A stretch of 20,632 nt of DNA, taken from DASTSN01 sp035760665 (lineage in GTDB: Bacteria; Bacteroidota; Bacteroidia; Chitinophagales; Chitinophagaceae). Below, one piece after another: positions 8,579 through 16,527 of this stretch. The DNA lies in contig DASTSN010000052.1 in NCBI GenBank assembly GCA_035760665.1, positions 1-20,632 of the forward strand, in the 5' to 3' direction. The notes beneath the pieces are model-generated. The model did not search any database. It worked only from the letters and a program-made list of their open reading frames with translations, and had not been told where the DNA came from. A program made the translations under genes and the position numbers. Numbering within the stretch: position 1 is the first letter of the stretch; the number at the start of each line of letters is the position of its first letter.

Positions 8579-10010
8579 AAAACGAGTATTGATGCTGGCT
8601 GTTGCCTTATGGATAATTACTGGTAGTAATGCCCAGCCCGTTAGTAAAATGCCTTTGCCAAGCCAGGCGCAGCTGGGCTGGCATAATATGGAATATTACT
8701 GGTTTGTTCATTTTAGTCCCAATACATTTACAGACCGGGAGTGGGGGCTAGGCGACGAACCCGAAGATGCTTTTAATCCAACTGATTTGGATTGTCGCCA
8801 GTGGTGCCGTATTGCAAAAGCGGCCGGCGCTAAAGGAATTATCATTACAGCTAAACATCATGATGGTTTTTGCTTGTGGCCCAGCAACTATTCCACACAT
8901 ACAGTGCGGGAAAGTAAATGGAAAAACGGAAAAGGGGATGTGCTGAAAGAGCTGTCGCAGGCTTGTAAAGAATACGGATTAAAATTTGGCGTATACCTTT
9001 CCCCCTGGGATCGTAATCATCCACAATATGGCACGCCTGCTTATAATGATGTGTTTGTAAATATGATGAAGGAGATTTTTACGAACTACGGCCCAATCTG
9101 GGAATTTTGGTGGGATGGGGCTAATGGAGAAGGTCCTAACGGTAAACGACAAGTGTACGACTGGCATCGGTTTGAACAAACAATCCGGACACTTTCTCCC
9201 AATACGGTTGTTTTCAGTGATATCGGACCCGACATTCGCTGGGTGGGCAATGAGAGCGGTGTGGCCGGTAAAACCAACTGGAATTACCTGGATACGGCCG
9301 GTTTCACCAGGGGTAGCGGGGCGCCTTCCACCGATGTGCTGAATACGGGAAATGAAAATGGCAATAACTGGATTCCGGCAGAGTGTGATGTAAGTATTCG
9401 CCCCGGCTGGTTTTACCATCCCGAAGAAGATGCAAAAGTAAAAACACCGGCAGCGCTTTTCGGGATTTACCTGCAATCAGTTGGACGCGGGGCTACGATG
9501 TTATTGAATGTACCGGCAGACAGGAGGGGGCTGATTCATGCACAGGATTCAGCCGCCGTAATGGGATTTAAAAAACTGCGCGAAGAAAATTTTCACAACA
9601 ATCTTGCCGCAAAAGCCAAGGTTGAAATCCTCAATGGCAAAACAACCAGGCGGTCAAAAAAATTGACTGACAACCTGCAGACCACGGCTGAGCAGTTGCG
9701 GCAGTATCAAAGTCAAATAATCAGGATTGACTTGCCGGCTGAAGAATGGGTAAACTGTATCGTTTTGCAGGAGGATCTTACCAAAGGCCAGCGGGTTAAG
9801 GAAGCTGAAATCGGACTTTTTGAAGCACCTGCAAGCATGGCAACCTGGCAACCCACGGTAAAAGCCACAACGATCGGACATAAACGCATTTTGACTTTTC
9901 CGGCACAAAAAGCAAAGTATATTTACATCAGGATCACTGCGGCAAAAGCCAGTCCTTTCATCAGCGAGGCAGGTGTTTATCATATTGATGAGAGCCTGGT
10001 GGAACAATAA
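8565..10010 (+). CDS. Alpha-L-fucosidase, GH29-B type (alpha-1,3/1,4-fucosidase-like)
   Basis: About 481 residues. The frame runs upstream to 8508, but a signal peptide (KKRVLMLAVALWIITGSNA|QPV) only makes sense from the ATG at 8565 or 8571; both overlap the end of the GH95-like gene. The barrel shows YYWFVHFSPNTF, KHHDGFCLWPS, and EFWWDGANGEG with the nucleophile Asp at about residue 184 (start 8565). PAECDVSIRPGWFYHPEEDAK follows, with E273 as the expected general acid. The PAExDvSIRPGWFYH block is characteristic of GH29-B, which prefers alpha-1,3/1,4-fucose on branched N-acetyllactosamine-like structures, in contrast to the broader GH29-A gene at 767. The C-terminal ~120 residues are beta-rich and look like an F5/8-type or accessory sandwich. 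Probably periplasmic or surface, and part of the same operon. Confidence 0.92.
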   Translation: MRMNKKRVLMLAVALWIITGSNAQPVSKMPLPSQAQLGWHNMEYYWFVHFSPNTFTDREWGLGDEPEDAFNPTDLDCRQWCRIAKAAGAKGIIITAKHHDGFCLWPSNYSTHTVRESKWKNGKGDVLKELSQACKEYGLKFGVYLSPWDRNHPQYGTPAYNDVFVNMMKEIFTNYGPIWEFWWDGANGEGPNGKRQVYDWHRFEQTIRTLSPNTVVFSDIGPDIRWVGNESGVAGKTNWNYLDTAGFTRGSGAPSTDVLNTGNENGNNWIPAECDVSIRPGWFYHPEEDAKVKTPAALFGIYLQSVGRGATMLLNVPADRRGLIHAQDSAAVMGFKKLREENFHNNLAAKAKVEILNGKTTRRSKKLTDNLQTTAEQLRQYQSQIIRIDLPAEEWVNCIVLQEDLTKGQRVKEAEIGLFEAPASMATWQPTVKATTIGHKRILTFPAQKAKYIYIRITAAKASPFISEAGVYHIDESLVEQ

Positions 10011-10032
10011 ATGAAATCATTACCTGTTGCAC

Positions 10033-10716
10033 ATGCATCATGCTGATGAAAAATATTCGTTGCTGAACCGGATGCATTCAGTCACCAAACTGCTGCTTTG
10101 CCTGGCAGCCGGAATAATTGTTTACTTTCTGTTTTCACCGGCACATACTGACGGACTTAGCCGGTTTATGCTGGGTTGGGATGTATTTAGTTTTAGTTTA
10201 CTTACTCTTTACTGGATTGTGTTTTATACCACACCGTCGTCGCACATTCGCCGGCAGGCCACCACTCAGGATACCAGCCGCCTTATCATTTTTGTAATGA
10301 TTCTTATTTCCACCACGGCCAGTATGCTTGCCGTGGTGCTGCTGCTAACGGCAAAACATGAATCAGCGGGGTTGAAAAGCCTGCATCTTGCTTTGGCTAT
10401 CGCAGGTATGACGTTTTCCTGGGGGCTTGTGCACACTGTTTTCTCTGTTCGGTATGCACATATGTATTACGCAGAGCATCGATTGATGCCAGGCACTAAT
10501 GCCGGTGGGTTGGATTTTCCCGGAGAAGCAAAACCCGACTTTGTAGATTTTGCTTATTTTTCTTTTGTGCTTGGCATGACCTTCCAGGTTTCTGATGTGT
10601 CTATTTCTTCGAAAAAGATCAGGCGGATGGTATTGTGGCACAGCCTGATTTCCTTTGGTTACAATGCGGTCATCATCGCGTTAACAATTAATGTTATTGC
10701 CGGTTTAGGCGGGTAG
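10033..10716 (+). CDS. DUF1345 family integral membrane protein
   Basis: 227 residues starting at the ATG at 10033 (a TTG two codons upstream is less likely; the ATG at 10072 is an alternative). Five or six hydrophobic segments are visible: about LLLCLAAGIIVYFLF, VFSFSLLTLYWIVFY, LIIFVMILISTTASML, LALAIAGMTFSWGLVHTVF, FAYFSFVLGMTFQV and ISFGYNAVIIALTINVIAG. The pattern WGLVHTVFSVRYAHMYY, then GGLDFPG and DFVDFAYFSFVLGMTFQVSD, is typical of DUF1345 proteins, whose function is unknown. It follows the fucosidase by only 22 bases and may be read through from that operon, though its relation to glycan breakdown is unclear. It converges with the enoyl-CoA hydratase gene across a gap of 22 bases with no visible terminator. 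Confidence 0.83.
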   Translation: MHHADEKYSLLNRMHSVTKLLLCLAAGIIVYFLFSPAHTDGLSRFMLGWDVFSFSLLTLYWIVFYTTPSSHIRRQATTQDTSRLIIFVMILISTTASMLAVVLLLTAKHESAGLKSLHLALAIAGMTFSWGLVHTVFSVRYAHMYYAEHRLMPGTNAGGLDFPGEAKPDFVDFAYFSFVLGMTFQVSDVSISSKKIRRMVLWHSLISFGYNAVIIALTINVIAGLGG

Positions 10717-10738
10717 TGCGAATGCTTTCCGTACAGAA

Positions 10739-11515
10739 TTATTTTCCGGAAAAATGGGCCTGGCGTTTTTCTAAAAAGGCACTGGTCCCCTCTTTCATAT
10801 CTTCTGTAACAAAACATTCGCCAAAGGCGGTAACTTCTGCCGCGTAGCCCTCCGGCATACCCATTGCAGCAAGGTTTGCACATTCAATACATTTCCCCAC
10901 GGCAACAGGGGCCTTGCTGTTGATAGTTTCCAGTATTGTGAGTGATTTTTTCAGTAACTCATCCTGCGGTATCACGTAGTTCACCAACCCGTACTGCAGC
11001 GCTGTGGCGGCATCGATCATATTGGCGGAAATCAGGATTTCAATCGCCCGGCCTTTGCCAATCAATTGGGTTAAGCGCTGAGTACCACCATACCCGGGCA
11101 GCAGTCCTAAATTTACTTCCGGCTGTCCGAACCGGGCATTGTCTGAGGCGATGCGAAAGTGACAAGCCATCGCCAATTCACAACCACCACCGAGGGCAAA
11201 GCCATTTACTGCGGCAATAATGGGCTTCCGTGAATTTTCAATCCTGAAAAAAGTATCCTGTCCTCTTTTGGCGAGTGCCATCGCCTGTTCTTTATCCAGT
11301 CCCGAAAATTCTGTAATATCTGCACCGGCAACAAAGGCTTTGGTGCCGGCGCCGGTAATCAAGGCAGATTTGATAACAGGATTGGTTTGTATATCGTCCA
11401 ACACCAGATTTAGCTCGGTAAATACTTCTTTATTCAGGGCGTTCAATTTTTCCGGCCTGTTAATCGTCACGATACAGGTATTGTTTTCAATGGTAACAAG
11501 CAATGTATTGTACAT
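10739..11515 (-). CDS. Enoyl-CoA hydratase/isomerase (crotonase) family protein
   Basis: 258 residues, the usual size for a single-domain crotonase. Seen: NRPEKLNALNKE near the N-terminus, the oxyanion-hole segments KAFVAGADI (about 59-67) and GFALGGGCELA (105-115), and FGQPEVNLGLLPGYGGTQRL (129-148). The two catalytic glutamates of hydratases, E113 and E133, are both present with the canonical 20-residue spacing (rat mitochondrial E144/E164), so hydratase activity on short-chain enoyl-CoA is likely rather than only isomerase activity. Cytoplasmic; probable role in fatty-acid or branched-chain acyl-CoA degradation. It starts 9 bases after the stop of the cobalamin-binding protein gene, so the two are almost certainly co-transcribed. 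The exact substrate cannot be read from the sequence. Confidence 0.93.
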   Translation of the reverse strand: MYNTLLVTIENNTCIVTINRPEKLNALNKEVFTELNLVLDDIQTNPVIKSALITGAGTKAFVAGADITEFSGLDKEQAMALAKRGQDTFFRIENSRKPIIAAVNGFALGGGCELAMACHFRIASDNARFGQPEVNLGLLPGYGGTQRLTQLIGKGRAIEILISANMIDAATALQYGLVNYVIPQDELLKKSLTILETINSKAPVAVGKCIECANLAAMGMPEGYAAEVTAFGECFVTEDMKEGTSAFLEKRQAHFSGK

Positions 11516-11524
11516 AAATAAAAT

Positions 11525-11932
11525 TTAAAAGGTCCTGTTTTCTTTTACCCATTGTTTAATATAATCGGCAATATCTGCTGTGGGCGACCCCGGGGCGAAC
11601 AGTTTTCCAACGCCCATTTCCTGTAATTTTTGCATATCATCCTGCGGAATGATTCCGCCGCCTGTAAGTAAGACATCCGTCATTTCCTTTTGTTTCATCA
11701 GTTCTATAAGCCGCGGGAATACCGTCATGTGGGCTCCCGACAGAATGCTTACACCGATTGCGTCCACATCTTCCTGTAATGCTGCGCTGACGACCATTTC
11801 CGGTGTTTGCCGCAGGCCTGTATAAATCACTTCCATGCCTGCATCGCGCAGTGCCGTGGCAATGACTTTTGCACCACGGTCGTGACCGTCTAATCCAACC
11901 TTTGCTACCAAAACTCTGATGGGTCTGTTCAT
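11525..11932 (-). CDS. Stand-alone cobalamin (B12)-binding domain protein, acyl-CoA mutase small-subunit type
   Basis: 135 residues consisting of just one B12-binding Rossmann-like domain. The base-off/His-on signature is intact: D15-x-H17-x-x-G20 in GLDGHDRG, S62-x-L64 in GVSILSGAH, and the glycine-rich G91-G93 in LLTGGGIIP. H17 should coordinate cobalt. Sequence and size match the C-terminal domain of methylmalonyl-CoA mutase or the small subunit of isobutyryl-/hydroxyisobutyryl-CoA mutases; those need a large substrate-binding subunit, which is not in this window. The pairing with a crotonase immediately downstream (9-base gap) supports an acyl-CoA carbon-skeleton pathway. A promoter-like TACTTTTG lies 17 bases ahead of the start, in the 32-base gap behind the glycosyltransferase gene. 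Which mutase it serves is unknown. Confidence 0.9.
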   Translation of the reverse strand: MNRPIRVLVAKVGLDGHDRGAKVIATALRDAGMEVIYTGLRQTPEMVVSAALQEDVDAIGVSILSGAHMTVFPRLIELMKQKEMTDVLLTGGGIIPQDDMQKLQEMGVGKLFAPGSPTADIADYIKQWVKENRTF

Positions 11933-11949
11933 GGGAAAATTTTATTTGA

Positions 11950-11957
11950 CAAAAGTA
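11950..11957 (-). promoter_or_regulatory. Possible promoter box TACTTTTG before the B12-binding protein gene
   Basis: TACTTTTG on the minus strand fully matches TAnnTTTG and lies 17 bases before the start codon, in the short gap behind the glycosyltransferase gene. No clear -33 element is seen. It could let the B12-binding/crotonase pair be transcribed separately from the gene in front. Confidence 0.4.
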
Positions 11958-11964
11958 AGAAACC

Positions 11965-13506
11965 TCAGCGCATATACTGGCGCTTGAGTGTGGCAATGCT
12001 TTTTTCAATAAAGGAATTCAGCGAGTCGTTGCCATTTTCAAATAATATAAACCGCATTCCGTTTTCCCGGAACAACGGGATTTCAACAGAATCCCTGATT
12101 GTCATTTTTTCGAATTGCTGAAAAACTATATCATCTTTTTCCGGGATGGACTGTGCAACCAGCAGCAAGTTTTTGATATTGATCCTATCTGGCATCCATA
12201 ACAGGAACGAGGCATTGTCGCTGATGACTTCCGGAAGGCCGGCTTCCTGCCTGAAGTAATTTAAGGCCCCTGCGGAGTAATACCCGCGACAATAGACAGC
12301 CGTTCGTTTTCTTTCTTCCGGGCTCAGGCTGTTGTAAACCGCACCCGCCTTCATCGCCATCTCCCGCCAGCCGATCATATCAGCAAAATCCTGCGGCAGA
12401 GGATGGTAGTGCAGGTCTTCCCATTTAAAACTGCCTGTTTTGCTTAAACCTGTTTTTTCATAATAGCGCACCAGTTGCGCGGGTTTAAAAACCGGTAAAA
12501 TGAGCGGTAATGAAAAGATGCCCAGGCCGAGTGAAAAAACGAGCATTGCATAACGAAGAAACTTTAACCTTGCCTGCGTAGCCTGCTCCAGGTGATAGGC
12601 GCCAAACGCAAACAAAACCGGGTAGGCGCCAAGTGCATAATAATCTTTACCGCGTAACACAATGAGTAAAGTGATGACAAGCACAAATGCCCAGGCAATA
12701 AAATAGAAAGGCTTTCCCGCTTTTTTCACCAGCACAAAATATAAGCCCGCCATCCAGATAAAAACGCAGGGCAGGTTCATCATCAGCTGGCTTATTAAGA
12801 AATCAGTAGCGTCGTTATACTGCAATTGTTCCTGCTGTAATTCACTCATGTGATGAATCACCGGGAAACGATGATTGTATTGCCAGAAAATATTCGGCAG
12901 GAAGATGACGACAGCTGCGAGTGAAGCGAACCAAAAATGTTTATGTAAAAAAACAGACCGCTGTTTAGTCAATAAAAGCCCGGCGGCAAGACTTACGGCA
13001 TAAAACGCGACGGAATATTTACTCATCATGCCAAGCCCGGCGCTGATGCCAAAATAGTACAGCCAGGTATTTTTCCTGGTTTGCACAAATCTCAGCAGCG
13101 AGAAGGCCATCGCGGTCCAGAAAAACACATCCAGAAAATTAGGCTGAAATAAAAAGAACAGCCGCAGGTAGCCGTCAATTGTAAACGGCAGCCATCCCAG
13201 CACAAGTGCAAAATGTTTGCCCCCGAGAGACAGAATCATATTTCCAACCAGCAAAAAAGTAAATGACCCAAAGAGTGCCGGCCACAACTTTATCCAAAAC
13301 AAGCCGCCGCCAAGCAGGTTTGTCAGCCAGGCAAAAACGCTTAATAAAGGCGGTACCTCCATATAGCCCCAGGCCATATGATGACCTTCGGCGAGGTACA
13401 AAAATTCATCACGGTGAGGCTGGTAATAACTGTTTTGTAAAATAAACGGTAAGATAAAACGAATGACAGCAAGTAAGTATAGTAATCGTCTGGGATTCTT
13501 GAGCAT
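11965..13506 (-). CDS. Glycosyltransferase family 39-type integral membrane protein
   Basis: 513 residues. The N-terminal ~350 are strongly hydrophobic with about ten membrane spans (for example LLYLLAVIRFILPFIL, FTFLLVGNMILSL, SAGLGMMSKYSVAFYAVSLAAG, LAAVVIFLPNIFW, FIAWAFVLVITLLIVL). A charged first periplasmic loop HRDEFLYLAEGHHMAWGYMEVPPLL (31-55) carries the D33-E34 pair typical of the GT39/ArnT/PMT (GT-C) fold, where an acidic residue acts in catalysis. The last ~160 residues form a soluble domain. Family knowledge: these enzymes transfer a sugar from a polyprenyl-phosphate donor to lipid, protein or polysaccharide at the outer face of the inner membrane; the acceptor here is unknown. 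The following gene on the same strand begins 32 bases later. A near-match promoter box (TATCTTTT, 13525-13532) lies 18 bases before the start. Confidence 0.88.
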   Translation of the reverse strand: MLKNPRRLLYLLAVIRFILPFILQNSYYQPHRDEFLYLAEGHHMAWGYMEVPPLLSVFAWLTNLLGGGLFWIKLWPALFGSFTFLLVGNMILSLGGKHFALVLGWLPFTIDGYLRLFFLFQPNFLDVFFWTAMAFSLLRFVQTRKNTWLYYFGISAGLGMMSKYSVAFYAVSLAAGLLLTKQRSVFLHKHFWFASLAAVVIFLPNIFWQYNHRFPVIHHMSELQQEQLQYNDATDFLISQLMMNLPCVFIWMAGLYFVLVKKAGKPFYFIAWAFVLVITLLIVLRGKDYYALGAYPVLFAFGAYHLEQATQARLKFLRYAMLVFSLGLGIFSLPLILPVFKPAQLVRYYEKTGLSKTGSFKWEDLHYHPLPQDFADMIGWREMAMKAGAVYNSLSPEERKRTAVYCRGYYSAGALNYFRQEAGLPEVISDNASFLLWMPDRINIKNLLLVAQSIPEKDDIVFQQFEKMTIRDSVEIPLFRENGMRFILFENGNDSLNSFIEKSIATLKRQYMR

Positions 13507-13633
13507 CCTGGTTATTTTTTGCCGAAAAGATAATAAGCATTTTTTAAATAATCTTTACAGGCATTCAGTACCAGGTTCGATCATTATGTTTCTTTTCGCC
13601 CATATGGTAAAAAGCGGAAATAGGTGCGATCAG

Positions 13634-14866
13634 TTACTGGCATTGGGTGTTCAGGAATTTTAATGTGGCCCTGTTGTAGTCGCTGTACATCTGGTGATCG
13701 GCAACTGCCAGGTCAATTTCCTGTGTAACATAATAACGTTGTAAAATCGTCAGGCTGTTAAGTGATGGAAAAGAAGCGGGATTTGCCTGGTAGGCTGTCA
13801 CCAGGTCGGGTGAATAGCCAATAAAGTAGTTTCGGCTATCCAGGAATCCCTTTGATTTTAATTCATTAAACACCGCAGCCGACTGGGCAATGGAAATATC
13901 ACCGCGGCGGGCAAAACGTTCCGGGTAAAGCGGGGAATGTTCATTGATAAGATACTTACTGCAAATACCCCGCCCGGAAAGGGTTTGCGAATTTGCCAGC
14001 GCATTGGCATTCCCGGCAGGTCCCACATTTTCATTATTATCATACCGGGCCATGCAGAACTGGATGGGTGTAGTGGAGGTTTGAGCGATGGGCCCACCTG
14101 CCGGCGCACAATAACTGACAGCTGCCTTGAAATGATAAATTGTGCCGAGGGAGGCAGAAAAATTGCCGCCATTACTCATGCCTACTGAGTAAAGAGGTTT
14201 ACTGCGGTCTGTGAGGCCGCGATGATAAAACGTATCGGTGATGATGCGGATATTGGCATAATCCACATTGGTCGTGGTATCCCAGGGTGTTGTGCTCCAC
14301 CGGAGTTTTCCATCGCCATTGGCGTAAATACCGGTTGTAGCTTCTTCCGCCTCGGTGATAATAACGGCTAAACCATTATTCACCAGGTCACGTGTCAGCA
14401 GCTGAAATTCAAAACTATTGGCAACGTTGGCGGCATTGCCACCAGTGCCATGCAGCAGGTACACAATGCCCTTGTGGTTAGCAGGGAAATAATAATAGAC
14501 TGGTTTCATCCTGTCACGTCCGCGGATCTGTTCAAATTGCAGGCTAAAGGATGAAATTGTTGTTACACTGCCCGTAAAGCTTACATTTTTCGCCGGCATA
14601 ATAAGCCAGGTGTGCCACTCGTCTTTGTCATCCAATAAAGAGATATCCGAACCTGCCCAGCTATTAAAAACCTGGTTAACAGCATAGGCTGCACTAAATA
14701 TATGAACGGTATCGCCGGCTTTGAATTTGCCACCGCCGTACCCGTTGTTTACCGTTACAGTAAAACTGTCCGATACAGGTGCTGTAACCGGGGGTGTGGG
14801 AGAAGATTGTTTGCTGCAGGCCGCAATAACAAGCAGGCTGGTCAAAAGGATCATCAGGTTTTTCAT
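13634..14866 (-). CDS. Putative lipoprotein alpha/beta-hydrolase (esterase-like) with InlB-type repeat domain
   Basis: 410 residues from the ATG at 14866; an upstream TTG at 14881 would only add five residues before the signal. A lipoprotein signal ends at LLVIAAC with C17 as lipidated Cys, followed by a Ser/Pro/Thr linker. Residues ~35-105 (VTVNNGYGGGKFKAGDTVHI, FNSWAGSD, WLIMPAKNVSFTGS) match the divergent InlB B-repeat fold. Then comes an alpha/beta-hydrolase core: HGTGG at 139-143 as oxyanion loop, GMSNGG with S231 as nucleophile in a G-x-S-x-G motif, and H391 in VADHQMYSDYN as candidate catalytic His. The acid is not certain (D276 is a candidate). Probably anchored in the outer membrane; substrate unknown. 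It follows gltX by 32 bases on the same strand, so read-through is possible. Confidence 0.8.
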   Translation of the reverse strand: MKNLMILLTSLLVIAACSKQSSPTPPVTAPVSDSFTVTVNNGYGGGKFKAGDTVHIFSAAYAVNQVFNSWAGSDISLLDDKDEWHTWLIMPAKNVSFTGSVTTISSFSLQFEQIRGRDRMKPVYYYFPANHKGIVYLLHGTGGNAANVANSFEFQLLTRDLVNNGLAVIITEAEEATTGIYANGDGKLRWSTTPWDTTTNVDYANIRIITDTFYHRGLTDRSKPLYSVGMSNGGNFSASLGTIYHFKAAVSYCAPAGGPIAQTSTTPIQFCMARYDNNENVGPAGNANALANSQTLSGRGICSKYLINEHSPLYPERFARRGDISIAQSAAVFNELKSKGFLDSRNYFIGYSPDLVTAYQANPASFPSLNSLTILQRYYVTQEIDLAVADHQMYSDYNRATLKFLNTQCQ

Positions 14867-14898
14867 AGACAGATGAGACAAAGAATCACGATACAGGT

Positions 14899-16428
14899 TT
14901 AACGCTCCTGTAATAAATTTATTGCTGTCTTCATGCGTTTAATGGTTTCGTCTTTCCCCAGCAGAGCTGCAATATCAAAAACACCCGGACCGAATTTACC
15001 GCCGACAAGCATGATGCGTAATGGCAACAGTACCTCGCCGGGTTTTAGTTCATTTACAGCCGCGATTTCTTTAAACTCCTTTTCCAGGTCAGCAGCTTTC
15101 CAGTCTGTAACCAGTTCGCATGCCCTGATCCATTCTGCAAAGAAAAGTTGCCGGGCTTCATTCCATTTCGGTTTGATGGCCGAAAAATCATATTGTTCCG
15201 GCGCTTTAAAGAAGAATGTAGACTGCTCCGGAAAATCTGTCAGCAAAGTACAGCGGTCTTTTACAAGATTTATTACGTTTTCCAGTAAATGATCGTTTTG
15301 TACGACAATATCTTTTTGTGCGAGTAAGGCGGAAACGGCAGGTTTCAGTCGTGTTGCTTCTGTGCGTTTGATCCACTCGTGGTTGAACCATTTGGCCTTT
15401 TCATAATCAAATTTTGCCCCACCGCTGTGTACGCGGCTCATGGAAAATTTTTGCTGCAGCTCCTCTTTGGTAAAAAGTTCCTGGTCCGTCCCATCATTCC
15501 AGCCCAGCAAGGCCAGCAGGTTAATAAATGCTTCGGGTAAAAATCCTTTTTCTTTAAATCCTTCGGTTCGTTCGCCCGTCCGGGGATCTGTCCAGTTCAT
15601 AGCAAATACCGGAAAGCCGTATTTGGCGCCATCCCGTTTGCTGAGCTTACCATTTGGCCCCAGTATTAAAGGCAGGTGCGCCCATTGCGGCATATTTTCC
15701 AGCCCAAATAAATAATGCCATAGTAAAATATGCACCGGGGCGCTGGGCAGCCATTCCTCCCCGCGGAAAGCATGCGATATTTTCATTAAATAATCATCCA
15801 CCACTACGGCCAGGTGATAGGTCGGCATTCCATCTGCTTTCAGCAGTACTTTATCGTCTACTACCGATGTGTCAAAGCTGACTTCCCCGCGAATCATATC
15901 GGTAAAGGAAACTGTTTCCCCCACCGGCATTTTGATGCGGATGACATGGCGGGTATTTTGCGAAAGCAGGGCCTTTACTTCCTGTTCAGAAAGCGTCAGC
16001 GAATTCCGCATTTTCATGCGGATGGTATGATCGTATTGCGGAGAGGGGTTCTGTTCTGTTTTAAAATCATGGCGCATTTGTTCCAGCTCTTCCGGTGTGT
16101 CAAATGCGTAATAGGCATGTCCATCTTTCACTAACTGTTCTGCATAATGCCGGTAGATTTCTTTTCGTTCGCTCTGGCGGTAAGGTCCACAGGGGCCGCC
16201 ATGCCGGGGACTTTCGTCCGGCTCAAGACCTGCCCATTGCAGGCAGTTAAAAATATAATCCTCTGCACCAGGTACATAGCGGGTTTGATCGGTGTCTTCT
16301 ATTCGTAGTATAAAATCTCCCTGCTGCTGCTTCGCAAATAAATAATTGTATAATACGGTTCTGACCCCGCCGAGGTGCAGGCCGCCGGTAGGGCTTGGCG
16401 CAAAACGTACACGAACTTTTTTTTCCAT
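14899..16428 (-). CDS. gltX: Glutamate--tRNA ligase
   Basis: 509 residues, normal length for a bacterial class I glutamyl-tRNA synthetase. It charges tRNA-Glu with glutamate in the cytoplasm. The start MEKKVRVRFAPSPTGGLHLGG contains the HIGH-type motif (HLGG, 18-21), FILRIEDTDQTRYVPGAE follows, then LKADGMPTYHLAVVVDDYLM (~196-215) and FRGEEWLPSAPVH; the KMSKS-type loop is KLSKRDGAKYG with K261-R265. The C-terminal anticodon-binding region ends near GKFGPGVFDIAALLGKDE. Whether it is discriminating or also charges tRNA-Gln cannot be judged from this window. A Bacteroidota promoter box lies only five bases before the ATG, see the promoter entry. Essential housekeeping gene; it diverges from the deacetylase gene and precedes the esterase lipoprotein. 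Confidence 0.97.
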   Translation of the reverse strand: MEKKVRVRFAPSPTGGLHLGGVRTVLYNYLFAKQQQGDFILRIEDTDQTRYVPGAEDYIFNCLQWAGLEPDESPRHGGPCGPYRQSERKEIYRHYAEQLVKDGHAYYAFDTPEELEQMRHDFKTEQNPSPQYDHTIRMKMRNSLTLSEQEVKALLSQNTRHVIRIKMPVGETVSFTDMIRGEVSFDTSVVDDKVLLKADGMPTYHLAVVVDDYLMKISHAFRGEEWLPSAPVHILLWHYLFGLENMPQWAHLPLILGPNGKLSKRDGAKYGFPVFAMNWTDPRTGERTEGFKEKGFLPEAFINLLALLGWNDGTDQELFTKEELQQKFSMSRVHSGGAKFDYEKAKWFNHEWIKRTEATRLKPAVSALLAQKDIVVQNDHLLENVINLVKDRCTLLTDFPEQSTFFFKAPEQYDFSAIKPKWNEARQLFFAEWIRACELVTDWKAADLEKEFKEIAAVNELKPGEVLLPLRIMLVGGKFGPGVFDIAALLGKDETIKRMKTAINLLQER

Positions 16429-16441
16429 GGCTGCAAAGATA
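16429..16441 (-). promoter_or_regulatory. gltX promoter, -7 box TATCTTTG plus CAGCC
   Basis: On the minus strand the sequence reads TATCTTTGCAGCC directly before the gltX ATG. TATCTTTG (16434-16441) is a full match to the Bacteroidota -7 consensus TAnnTTTG. A T-rich stretch about 20 bases further upstream could serve as the -33 element, but it is not a clear TTTG. Transcription would start at or within a few bases of the ATG. The 13 bases match those before both tRNA genes except for one allowed position. Confidence 0.6.
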
Positions 16442-16527
16442 GACCGCTGTTTATACAGGGTAAAATCATTTATGCCGGTAAAAAGTCTTTTCTTTCACTG
16501 GCAGCGGTTAATTTTAGGGAGAGAACC

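Noticed and set aside
10742..10753. Palindrome TTTTCCGGAAAA at the convergent gene ends
   Set aside because: Too short without a loop for a terminator, and it lies in the last codons of the crotonase gene; no related site seen.
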